17,391 bases of DNA from contig MHRX01000001.1 in NCBI GenBank assembly GCA_001822655.1, positions 1-17,391 of the forward strand, given 5' to 3'. This DNA is from Candidatus Taylorbacteria bacterium RIFCSPLOWO2_01_FULL_45_15b (lineage in GTDB: Bacteria; Patescibacteriota; Minisyncoccia; Phycocordibacterales; 01-FULL-45-15b). The position numbers and the translations under genes were made by a program. Every line of letters begins with the position of its first letter. Position 1 is the first letter of the stretch. Shown here in pieces: positions 11,602 to 17,391 of this stretch. The notes under the pieces are model-generated. The model saw nothing but the letters and a program-made list of their open reading frames with translations, had not been told where the DNA came from and made no database searches.

Positions 11602-12180
11602 CTAGGGTATGGTACCTACGAGTTTCGTAAAAGGACTGAAGAACTCGCCCATAAATTCAATTATACCTTTCAGAAAAGCCCTGTCAGACTCGTATGTGTC
11701 GCGATATACAGCATTTGGATCCGTCCGGTATACGACAAGGTCGCCTCGTAATCCAATCTGGAGCGTAATATCCCATCCCCTGATATGAGTGTCTTTTTTG
11801 CTAATATAAATCCTATCGCTGTTATTCGTAATATCGCGATATGGTATTTCAATCAGCAAAAAATCATTGAACTCCGCCAAACCGTCGGCAAGTTTTTTTC
11901 CGTCTCCATCTCGAAACATCTCTTCGCCAAAAATGCGCTGATACCCGGCAACGCCCGGAATGCGCAGGACGTTGTTGGTCTCCACGAAACCGAGCACTGT
12001 GAGATCGGCGAGCCGCGTCTGCTTTGGCAAAATTTTCTTGAAATTTTCGATAAGCTTCTCGCGATCATTACCAAAAAGTCCCGTGCGAACATCCTCATGT
12101 TTTGTTCGGATACGCACACTCTTACACCCGACACTAGCTCCTGCAATTGCGAAAAGACAGATTAAAGATATAGCATTCAT
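11602..12180 (-). CDS. putative lipoprotein of unknown function
   Basis: 192 aa. The N-terminus MNAISLICLFAIAGASVGCKSVRIR is hydrophobic and ends in SVGC, an acceptable lipobox with Cys19 as the lipid-attachment residue. The n-region lacks the usual Lys/Arg, which weakens the call; the frame upstream offers no standard start. The mature part is mixed alpha/beta with ILPKQTRLADLTVLGF and LLIEIPYRDITNNSDRIYISKKDTHIRGWDITLQIGLRGDLVVYR; I do not recognise the fold. The segment starting 'ILPKQTRLADLTVLGF' recalls small outer-membrane lipoprotein domains in which a 'G.t...v...lG.P' phrase occurs, but similarity is not strong. No Shine-Dalgarno or clear promoter is seen. It ends in a terminator convergent with that of the cold-shock gene. 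Confidence 0.7.
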   Translation of the reverse strand: MNAISLICLFAIAGASVGCKSVRIRTKHEDVRTGLFGNDREKLIENFKKILPKQTRLADLTVLGFVETNNVLRIPGVAGYQRIFGEEMFRDGDGKKLADGLAEFNDFLLIEIPYRDITNNSDRIYISKKDTHIRGWDITLQIGLRGDLVVYRTDPNAVYRDTYESDRAFLKGIIEFMGEFFSPFTKLVGTIP

Positions 12181-12253
12181 AGAGTTTGAGTAGAACCTTC
12201 CAATGACAAACGCTATTCTCGAATTGCCCGTATGTCAACAGCTTCCATGCGAT

Positions 12254-12279
12254 GAAAAAACAGGCGGTTATCGCCTGTT
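12254..12279 (-). terminator. intrinsic terminator of the 117-aa gene at 12307
   Basis: aacaggcg (12279-12272) pairs with cgcctgtt (12266-12259), followed by T's on the minus strand. Confidence 0.8.
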
Positions 12280-12306
12280 CAAATACTTATCTGCCGAGCT
12301 CTGCAG

Positions 12307-12660
12307 TTAGTCTGCAAAATCGCCCGTTTCAATCTGGTAGTCGAGCTCCGCGAGTAAGCGGGTGATTTCGAGCGTGTCTTTCAACAAAGGTGTCAGTGGC
12401 ATATTGCTAATGCCTTCGAGTGGAAGATGATATTTTTCTCGGTACCTTCTGTACATCATCTCCAGTTCATGGCCGATAAGAAGCCTCTTCAAATGCTGTA
12501 TCTTGTCCTTATCTTCACTCTTTCGAAGATCAAACTCTCCATTGTCGCAGACGCGCCCGTCCTTTTTCCATCGCGCCTTTCCCCATGGGTCAGGTGGGAA
12601 ATACGGTTTTAGACTATTGAAGATTTTTCTCGCCTTCGGACTTAATTTCTGACAGTCCAC
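12307..12660 (-). CDS. hypothetical 117-aa protein
   Basis: Charged, probably cytoplasmic helical protein starting (GTG) MDCQKLSPKARKIFNSLKPYFPPDPWGKARW, followed by DLRKSEDKDKIQHLKRLLIGHELEMMYRRYREKYHLP and an acidic C-terminus (LAELDYQIETGDFAD). I do not recognise it. An in-frame stop lies 12 nt upstream of the GTG, so this is the first possible start; the Shine-Dalgarno is poor (AAAGG 13 nt away). A promoter (12727-12699) and a terminator delimit it as a single-gene unit. Confidence 0.65.
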   Translation of the reverse strand: MDCQKLSPKARKIFNSLKPYFPPDPWGKARWKKDGRVCDNGEFDLRKSEDKDKIQHLKRLLIGHELEMMYRRYREKYHLPLEGISNMPLTPLLKDTLEITRLLAELDYQIETGDFAD

Positions 12661-12698
12661 TGCCGTACATTAGCCTTTCTGTTTCTCTTTCCATTTAG

Positions 12699-12727
12699 AA
12701 ATTACCACGCCTAAGTCAAGCTGTCAA
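12699..12727 (-). promoter_or_regulatory. sigma70 promoter of the gene at 12307-12660
   Basis: TTGACA (12727-12722), a 17-nt spacer, TAATTT (12704-12699). Start near 12692. Confidence 0.65.
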
Positions 12728-12770
12728 AAATACCTCGCTCCATTGAGGCGGTGGTTAGAGCTTCGCTAAT

Positions 12771-13193
12771 CTAGAGTGCTTTTTTAGTTACATCACAATT
12801 CAACATCCACTCAACACCATATTTATCCGTAAGGACGCCAAAAATCGCACCCCAGAATTGTTTCTCCATCGGCATAAATACTTCACCCCCTTCCGAAAGC
12901 GCATTAAATATTTTATTTGCATCAGCTTCGTCTTCGAGATTCAGCGAAACCACAATATTATCGCCGACTGTCGCCTTGTCCATCATCATGTCGGAGCCGA
13001 ACAATTCAGCACCGTCAGCTTTCAAAGTCGCTTGCATGATCCTGTTGTGCGTTTCCGCAGGCATATCCTTGGCCATAGGAGACTCGTCGACTGTTTGAAA
13101 AGTAAGTTCACCCCCAAGACACTCTTTATAAAATGTAAAGGCTTCTCGACATTTATTGTCATTAAAACGAACATATGGATGTATTTTTTTCAT
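12771..13193 (-). CDS. PhnB/YjdN-like VOC (glyoxalase superfamily) protein
   Basis: About 140 aa with the PhnB-type fold pattern: IHPYVRFNDNKCREAFTFYKECLGGEL, then MQATLKADGAELFGSDMM, VVSLNLEDEADANKIFNALSEGGEVFMPMEKQFWGAIFGVLTDKYGVEWMLNC. This is the family once annotated as '3-demethylubiquinone 3-methyltransferase-like'; its members are metal-binding VOC proteins whose reaction is usually unknown. The internal ATG at 13193 (MKKIHPYVRF) is the family-like start; an ATG at 13211 is separated from it by the palindrome gattctgcagaatc (13196-13209). The frame stays open upstream through a repeat shared with the 17-kb region but without a standard start. A promoter at 13362-13334 implies a leader of about 130 nt. 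Confidence 0.85.
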   Translation of the reverse strand: MKKIHPYVRFNDNKCREAFTFYKECLGGELTFQTVDESPMAKDMPAETHNRIMQATLKADGAELFGSDMMMDKATVGDNIVVSLNLEDEADANKIFNALSEGGEVFMPMEKQFWGAIFGVLTDKYGVEWMLNCDVTKKAL

Positions 13194-13222
13194 TTGATTC
13201 TGCAGAATCATGTCGCACCAAT

Positions 13223-13306
13223 GTCCATTGAGGGGCGACCTCTTCTGACTTAATTCATCGAAATCGTATCGTGTTCCGTCCTTATAAGCACGACTTAACG
13301 CGCGAC
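13223..13306. repeat. dispersed repeat, copy A (VOC gene leader)
   Basis: Contains two blocks also found near 17.05 kb: gtccattga-nnnn-cgacc (13223-13240) and tcgaaatcgtatcgtgttcc (from 13258) with a cgac-rich flank. On the minus strand it encodes DGTRYDFDEL; copy B encodes DGTRLDFDKI. The order of the two blocks differs between copies. Confidence 0.5.
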
Positions 13307-13333
13307 ATTCTTCGTAATTAATTATATTAATAA

Positions 13334-13362
13334 ATATTACTTTCCCTGTTGATGACGTTCAA
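13334..13362 (-). promoter_or_regulatory. promoter of the VOC gene
   Basis: TTGAAC (13362-13357), a 17-nt spacer, TAATAT (13339-13334). Start near 13327, about 130 nt before the ATG. Confidence 0.5.
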
Positions 13363-13485
13363 ATGGTAATTACTTAACAATACCAAAAGCTCATCAATTT
13401 TGCGTTACGTTTGTTAGTTTTCTTGACAAACCATAGCAACGGGATTAAACGTGCACACTAGCTGAAGCTGGGGTGTTTTGGGAGT
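13363..13485. other. short gene-free spacer
   Basis: AT-rich; no gene or structured element is supported between the VOC promoter and the terminator at 13486. Confidence 0.35.
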
Positions 13486-13516
13486 AAAAAAGCCGCCAAG
13501 GCAAGCGACTTGGCGG
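13486..13516 (-). terminator. intrinsic terminator of the 55-aa gene
   Basis: ccgccaag (13493-13500) pairs with cttggcgg (13509-13516); a T-run follows on the minus strand (13491-13486). Confidence 0.82.
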
Positions 13517-13529
13517 GTAAATTCGTTCG

Positions 13530-13697
13530 TTAAGCGCCGACCGCCCTCATTATTAGACCAACTCCGACGACGACCGCACCGCCGATGATTTTTGTCACCA
13601 CCCGTTTCACCGCACTATCTTCTTCACCAAGGTCGAGTGCACTAAGTGCGCCGAGTACTATAACAACGCCGCCAATCATAATGACTATATCGCTCAT
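13530..13697 (-). CDS. small two-segment membrane protein (55 aa)
   Basis: MSDIVIMIGGVVIVLGALSALDLGEEDSAVKRVVTKIIGGAVVVGVGLIMRAVGA-type product, 55 aa, read directly from the minus strand. Two hydrophobic Gly/Val/Ile-rich segments (about residues 4-20 and 37-52) flank a charged loop (DLGEEDSAVKR), predicting a hairpin in the membrane. The family is not recognised. The gene has a promoter (13748-13720), a start codon about 16 nt after the predicted transcription start without a Shine-Dalgarno, and a clear terminator immediately downstream, all of which support a real gene despite its size. It is divergent from the secreted protein at 13881. Confidence 0.65.
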   Translation of the reverse strand: MSDIVIMIGGVVIVLGALSALDLGEEDSAVKRVVTKIIGGAVVVGVGLIMRAVGA

Positions 13698-13719
13698 AAT
13701 TTAATGAAAGACTGTGAGG

Positions 13720-13748
13720 ATTGTACCAATAATACAGTTATCTGACAA
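13720..13748 (-). promoter_or_regulatory. promoter of the 55-aa gene
   Basis: TTGTCA (13748-13743), a 17-nt spacer, TACAAT (13725-13720). Start near 13713. Confidence 0.6.
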
Positions 13749-13770
13749 GTCAAGCCTTTGCAAAAACTGT

Positions 13771-13797
13771 TTGACATAAATGTCGCGATAGTAATAA
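13771..13797 (+). promoter_or_regulatory. probable promoter of the secreted protein gene
   Basis: A perfect TTGACA (13771-13776) with TAATAA (13792-13797) after a 15-nt spacer; leader of about 75-80 nt. Confidence 0.45.
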
Positions 13798-13880
13798 ACT
13801 AACCTCGGTATAGATACGGGAACTCAAAATTGGGATGTACTCGTTTAGTTTGTTGAAAACAAAAATGCGAAAGGCACGTA

Positions 13881-14723
13881 ATGAATATACAGATAAAAGT
13901 AAGATGCGCGTTGATTTTAATCTGCGTAATTGGTTTCCTCATTCCAGTCTCGCAGATCGTAAACGCGGATGGAATTCATCTAATCGATAAAGGATTCGAG
14001 GTTGGAGTCGGGTATCATCAAATCGGAGCGAGAGTCGACAACATGCCGTTTGACATAAGAAACGTTCCACCTCATCCGGATGATGGTGGAAGGGGAAGTT
14101 TTGGGGATGGTCCGATTGAGAGACTCAAATATGACTCGAACCACGGAATGAATCTCAGCATTCTATACTCGAGAGAGTACGGACAAGGTCCAGATCGACC
14201 GTTTCGTTTTAACTGGGGAGCTGGCCTTGAATGGATGATTAATTTCGACACATCCATACAACTTCGAAACTACCGAGGGGCAATTGGCACGGAACAACGG
14301 GGTTACGGTACAGCTCTAACATATGTCAATATCAAACAAGGCGGAGCAATCCCACCGGTCGGAAATAATTTGGGGGAAATCTTTCTAAATTGGACTCCAA
14401 GATTGCGCCTAGAGATAGCACCGTTTGGTGGTAAATTTAGAAACGTCTGGTTGGGAACAAGCGCGAGCTACTACACAATATATGCTCAAAATGGCTGGGA
14501 CAGATACGATAGCTTGCAAACAAAAGACACTTTCGTTTTTACCCACAGGTTTCCTATACGGACCTACATGACAATCATGTCCAGAGATCCTACTTTCGAT
14601 ATGCGAATTGGTTTGACAGCAGGCGTTCAATTCCAGCCAGGAACAATAACAGATAAGGGAAGGGAGGCTGACTTTTCTTCCAAATTTATGGTTTTTTTTG
14701 CTGGTATTGTCTACAGATTCTGA
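13881..14723 (+). CDS. secreted protein resembling an outer-membrane beta-barrel
   Basis: 280 aa. Residues 1-29 form a typical Sec signal peptide: Lys6/Arg8, hydrophobic ALILICVIGFLIPV, and a VNA cleavage site before Asp30. The mature protein has many short amphipathic strands separated by Gly/Asn/Asp-rich turns (FEVGVGYHQIGARV, MNLSILYSREYG, FRFNWGAGLEWMINF, RLRLEIAPFGG, VWLGTSASYYTIYA, FDMRIGLTAGVQF) and ends FMVFFAGIVYRF, with a C-terminal Phe and alternating aromatic residues. That is the C-terminal signature of porin-like barrels recognised by the BAM complex in Gram-negative bacteria. No family is recognised. A GAAAGG Shine-Dalgarno lies 6 nt before the ATG. It is a single-gene unit with promoter and terminator. 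An outer-membrane protein would be unexpected in a monoderm CPR cell, so transfer or a different location is possible. Confidence 0.7.
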   Translation: MNIQIKVRCALILICVIGFLIPVSQIVNADGIHLIDKGFEVGVGYHQIGARVDNMPFDIRNVPPHPDDGGRGSFGDGPIERLKYDSNHGMNLSILYSREYGQGPDRPFRFNWGAGLEWMINFDTSIQLRNYRGAIGTEQRGYGTALTYVNIKQGGAIPPVGNNLGEIFLNWTPRLRLEIAPFGGKFRNVWLGTSASYYTIYAQNGWDRYDSLQTKDTFVFTHRFPIRTYMTIMSRDPTFDMRIGLTAGVQFQPGTITDKGREADFSSKFMVFFAGIVYRF

Positions 14724-14740
14724 ACGCAAAATTTATTATA

Positions 14741-14768
14741 GAGCATACCGCAAGGTGTGCTCTTTTTT
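14741..14768 (+). terminator. intrinsic terminator of the secreted protein gene
   Basis: gagcatacc-gcaa-ggtgtgctc (one G-U-type pair) followed by TTTTTT. Confidence 0.85.
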
Positions 14769-14812
14769 GGGTGATATAGTGGAAATGAGGTCCGCCGCCG
14801 TTAGGCTAATTA

Positions 14813-16300
14813 TTACCTATTGGCGTTCAACACGCTCAAGTTATATTCATACCATTCTTTATCGGAGAGTTCTTTCTCTCGCTCGCCGATCCATTTACTC
14901 CAGTCATACGTAGTATTGTTTGTATCCACGTTCTCACCAGCCACAGAATACGCTTCAATTTTTTCGTTTAGCAGTCCTTTTGCTTCATATTCTTTTATCT
15001 TGTTGTAAACGTCAGATGAAAGCATCGACATTTCAGAGAGACGGATGTGCGATCCTTCTTTTTTTACTAACGACATATTTGAACGCAGTATGAATTCCTC
15101 CACGGGAAACACCGAAACCAGAGCAAACATCCACAAAAATTGAAACGCCAGGAACTTAACGACGTTGGATTTTTTTGCGACGAATAATCGTGTAACAAGC
15201 CAAACGAAGAGCACCGCGCAGAACAGGACCGAGTACGATGCGTAGAATTTTTCATAGCTGAAGCCGTAATAGGTTACATACAAAATCATTCTATGCGCTG
15301 AAGACACTAAGAGAAGAATCGACGCGATAGAAAAAGCACCCAATAATTTTTGACCGGCTGACGGCGTCCTGCGATAAAGCGTGAGGAAAATCGCTATGTT
15401 TATAAAGGTAAGAAATAACAGCTGCCAAAATCCGCTCTTCACCAATTCTTCCGTTTCACTAAAATCAAAGGGCAGAGCACCTACCCACAGACGATCAAGC
15501 TGCACCCACAAAAAGAGTAGATACACAATAAACATTCCTCCCAAAACAATGCTAGTTACCAAAAGATCGAGGGGCTTTCCTGCCTTGGATTCAGCTACTG
15601 CATTCGGTCGTCCCCACGCAAGAAGGGAAGTGAGAATGATGGTGGCAAGCGCTACACACGCGATTACTTTTCCAATAAACGCCGTTCCCAATATATTCGC
15701 TACGAAGTCGTAAATTGGTTTAAGTTTCTCGGCAAACAAAGGATCGGCAGAAGATAGAATTGGAACAATGATAAGTAGGGCGATAAGGAGAAGAACTACA
15801 CCGCCCACAATTCTTTTCAGCATGCCATAACGAGATTCGGATTTATAAAATACGCTCGCGAGGAACGACAGGAGCAACATCTTTAGATAAACAAAGAAGC
15901 TCAATAACCGCCCGATTATTTTTACAAGAAAGAATACATTCCAATCAATCTCGTTTTTCTTATCCATCCATGAATAGGCAAAAAAGAAAGCGAGCACTGC
16001 AGTAAAGCCCGGTATAATGAACGGCTTGAAAAATGGGTTCTCATAAAGCGCAGGTGACAGAGCCATTAAAAGTAGGGGAATGATCCATGCCAGGTCACTT
16101 TTGGAATATGTTGAGTTCGTACGAAGTTTTGAGACGAAAAATAGAATTAGAGCGCCAAGAAACAATGTAAAATTTACGCCAAGCGCATATGGTCCTTTTT
16201 CCCAGAATCCCCACATGAATGTAACGACAAAGATCGCCAGAATGAAACTGGTTACTATCTCCCTCTTCGTCGCGATAGATGTATTTTTTATCGGATTCAT
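14813..16300 (-). CDS. DUF4153/DUF4173-type multi-pass membrane protein
   Basis: 495 aa with roughly ten hydrophobic segments covering residues 14-400, then a soluble C-terminal domain of about 90 residues (RLSEMSMLSSDVYNKIKEYEAKGLLNEK to the end, including DWSKWIGEREKELSDKEWYEYNLSVLNANR). The segment HRMILYVTYYGFSYEKFYASYSVLFCAVLFVWLV is the characteristic block of the DUF4153/DUF4173 family, proteins of unknown function in many bacteria. It is the last gene of a three-gene minus-strand operon; only 30 nt separate it from the xre gene. The ATG at 16300 is the first in frame; the upstream sequence is very AT-rich and lacks a Shine-Dalgarno. Confidence 0.82.
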   Translation of the reverse strand: MNPIKNTSIATKREIVTSFILAIFVVTFMWGFWEKGPYALGVNFTLFLGALILFFVSKLRTNSTYSKSDLAWIIPLLLMALSPALYENPFFKPFIIPGFTAVLAFFFAYSWMDKKNEIDWNVFFLVKIIGRLLSFFVYLKMLLLSFLASVFYKSESRYGMLKRIVGGVVLLLIALLIIVPILSSADPLFAEKLKPIYDFVANILGTAFIGKVIACVALATIILTSLLAWGRPNAVAESKAGKPLDLLVTSIVLGGMFIVYLLFLWVQLDRLWVGALPFDFSETEELVKSGFWQLLFLTFINIAIFLTLYRRTPSAGQKLLGAFSIASILLLVSSAHRMILYVTYYGFSYEKFYASYSVLFCAVLFVWLVTRLFVAKKSNVVKFLAFQFLWMFALVSVFPVEEFILRSNMSLVKKEGSHIRLSEMSMLSSDVYNKIKEYEAKGLLNEKIEAYSVAGENVDTNNTTYDWSKWIGEREKELSDKEWYEYNLSVLNANR

Positions 16301-16330
16301 ATTCGTCTTATTTTAATAATAATAAAATTT

Positions 16331-16537
16331 TTAAGAATTTTTGTACTCCAAAATATCACCCGGCTGACAATCGAGCGCTCTGCAAATCGCCTCAAGTGTT
16401 GATAACCTAACCGCTCTGGCTTTTCCGTTTTTGAGAATAGAGAGATTAGCCATGGTTATTCCAACTTTTTCAGCAAGTTCCGTAACGCTCATCTTTCTTT
16501 TCGCAAGCATCACATCAATGTTAGTTATTATTGGCAT
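16331..16537 (-). CDS. small XRE/Cro-type helix-turn-helix regulator (YozG-like)
   Basis: 68-aa protein that is a single HTH domain: NIDVMLAKRKMSVTELAEKVGITMANLSILKNGKARAVRLSTLEAICRALDCQPGDILEY. The pattern (LAEKVGIT...LSILKNGKA, then STLEAICRALDCQPGDIL) is that of the short Cro/C1-type regulators often paired with DUF2975 genes. It likely binds DNA as a dimer and controls its own operon. It starts 3 nt after the DUF2975 stop codon, so translation is coupled. Confidence 0.92.
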   Translation of the reverse strand: MPIITNIDVMLAKRKMSVTELAEKVGITMANLSILKNGKARAVRLSTLEAICRALDCQPGDILEYKNS

Positions 16538-16540
16538 ATA

Positions 16541-17005
16541 TTAGACAGTTAATTCGTTCTCTGATTTTATGTCGATCACATTTTGCAAAAGTTTCTGAAG
16601 CACAGCCGCAAAAGTTGCAATCACCGCCGATGCGAAAACGATCACCAATCCGATCGCGAGACCGCCCGGAGCGCCATCTTTGTCCGCAACGATATAAATG
16701 TAGGGCATGCCAGCGATGTACAGTGCAAGAATTGCAATTGCGCAATATTTTATGTATTTAAGCGCCTTCACCGATGCAAGAGAGAATGGATTCTTTTTGT
16801 CGATGAGATTCAGGAGCTGGAGTGATTGATAGAGCGAAATGAAAAAAGGTACTGCCGCTAGATACATGACTATTACGATAGGATCATACATGCCGAACCC
16901 TTCATCAAGGAGGGGGACAGGAAGTATGAAGAAACAAAGCGCGAGCGCGCCGCAGACAATGACCAAGAGTGCGATCTTCAAAAATAATGTTGATCCTTTT
17001 TTCAT
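16541..17005 (-). CDS. DUF2975 family membrane protein
   Basis: 154 aa with four hydrophobic segments (about residues 7-28, 42-60, 88-108 and 115-138) and the family-typical C-terminus VLQKLLQNVIDIKSENELTV. DUF2975 proteins are of unknown function and are very often encoded directly before a small XRE regulator, as here. The ATG at 17005 (MKKGSTLFLKIALLVIV) follows a repeat-rich leader. It is the first gene of the operon with xre and the DUF4153/DUF4173-type protein; a membrane sensor or partner of the regulator is a common suggestion, without proof. Confidence 0.88.
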   Translation of the reverse strand: MKKGSTLFLKIALLVIVCGALALCFFILPVPLLDEGFGMYDPIVIVMYLAAVPFFISLYQSLQLLNLIDKKNPFSLASVKALKYIKYCAIAILALYIAGMPYIYIVADKDGAPGGLAIGLVIVFASAVIATFAAVLQKLLQNVIDIKSENELTV

Positions 17006-17013
17006 GTGATTTA

Positions 17014-17090
17014 GCGAAATCGTGTCGCGCGCTCGATTTTGTCGAAATCGAGTCGCGTACCGTCCATTGAAACGCGACCAAAACGCGACC
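17014..17090. repeat. dispersed repeat, copy B (DUF2975 operon leader)
   Basis: Internal direct repeats: gcgaaatcgtgtcgcgcg (17014-17031) and tcgaaatcgagtcgcgta (17042-17059), then aacgcgacc twice (17071-17079, 17082-17090). An inverted pair ctcgattt/aaatcgag lies between. On the minus strand an 18-codon ORF, MDGTRLDFDKIERATRFR, ends 6 nt before the DUF2975 ATG. Related to the sequence at 13223-13306. Confidence 0.55.
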
Positions 17091-17235
17091 GTCCCCCAGC
17101 TTTTATTTATTACTAATACTATAAACTTAGCATACTATTTATCGTATTGCGACAAATATATATCGTTGTGCGAATTCTAGTTTGATAGTCAAATACATCC
17201 ACGCTTGGCAATATTTTGACTACAACAATTCAATT
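17091..17235. other. AT-rich spacer
   Basis: AT-rich spacer between the YdeI-family stop and the DUF2975 leader; it probably holds the DUF2975 operon promoter on the minus strand, but no clear -35/-10 pair was found. Confidence 0.3.
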
Positions 17236-17391
17236 TCAACGATGAGTACAACCAACCCAACAACAAGGCCTGCGCATTCCGCCCCTAAGCTTCGAGACTG
17301 CCTTCTCAATACGGATACCCCTCGTCTCTGCTTTTTTTCCAGACGTAACCCAACAAATCCACTCGTTGCGCGCGAGTGGGGTAATATCTTC
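17236..17391 (-). CDS. YdeI/OmpD-associated family protein, C-terminal part (truncated by window edge)
   Basis: The last 51 codons of a minus-strand gene whose start lies beyond the window. The translation contains PLARNEWICWVTSGKKAETR, RIEKAVSKLRGG and the C-terminus RRPCCWVGCTHR, closely matching the conserved end of the YdeI/OmpD-associated family (also annotated 'bacteriocin-protection protein'), in which NEWICWV, KK.ETR and KRRPCCW.GC.HR recur. The function of the family is poorly known. The frame stays open to base 17391 without a start codon, as expected for a partial gene. The stop is TGA at 17238-17236. Confidence 0.78.
   Translation of the reverse strand, partial: EDITPLARNEWICWVTSGKKAETRGIRIEKAVSKLRGGMRRPCCWVGCTHR

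Overview
The window looks like chromosomal DNA from a small-genome, moderately AT-rich bacterium, most likely a member of the Patescibacteria (CPR, Parcubacteria-like). This is an inference. It rests on compact informational genes (HisRS, two short TruB-type pseudouridine synthases, TypA/BipA), an isolated bacterial RRM protein, a tailed cold-shock protein, many small orphan genes and the absence of biosynthetic genes. No rRNA, tRNA, phage module or CRISPR array was seen.

Layout. 1-2.1 kb: minus-strand operon of hisS and a DEDDy-type exonuclease, divergent from a TruB-like gene (2.2-2.9 kb). 2.9-4.1 kb: an RRM RNA-binding protein with a long, probably structured leader, then a leaderless-looking orphan gene; both end in clear intrinsic terminators. 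4.1-5.46 kb: a small mobile island with a three-hairpin element, an orphan ORF and a REP-associated tyrosine transposase (RAYT) bracketed by four copies of a 19-nt palindromic REP-like unit. 5.46-7.45 kb: typA on the minus strand, preceded by a partial duplication of its own first 12 codons. 7.5-8.1 kb: two-gene minus-strand operon of small unknown proteins. 8.3-9.7 kb: a canonical short truB converging on a DedA membrane protein. 9.7-10.2 kb: gene-free DNA dense in palindromes, including a perfect 40-bp one. 10.2-11.5 kb: two small minus-strand genes, each with a near-consensus promoter and strong terminator, then a cold-shock gene. 11.6-13.4 kb: a putative lipoprotein, an orphan and a PhnB-like VOC protein, all minus strand. 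13.5-14.8 kb: a 55-aa hydrophobic protein and a divergent secreted protein that resembles an outer-membrane beta-barrel. 14.8-17.0 kb: minus-strand operon DUF2975 membrane protein - small XRE regulator - DUF4153/DUF4173-type membrane protein. 17.2-17.39 kb: the C-terminus of a YdeI/OmpD-associated family gene cut by the window edge.

Two styles of gene start coexist. hisS, truB1, dedA and the gene at 3663 have a -10 box only 5-9 nt before the ATG, which suggests leaderless mRNAs. The cold-shock gene, the 58-aa gene, the 95-aa gene and the beta-barrel-like gene have recognisable Shine-Dalgarno sequences. The most notable items are the REP/RAYT unit with a REP hairpin at the probable 5' end of the transposase mRNA, the RRM leader, the pair of divergent TruB paralogues, the typA 5' duplication and the beta-barrel-like secreted protein in an otherwise CPR-like context.
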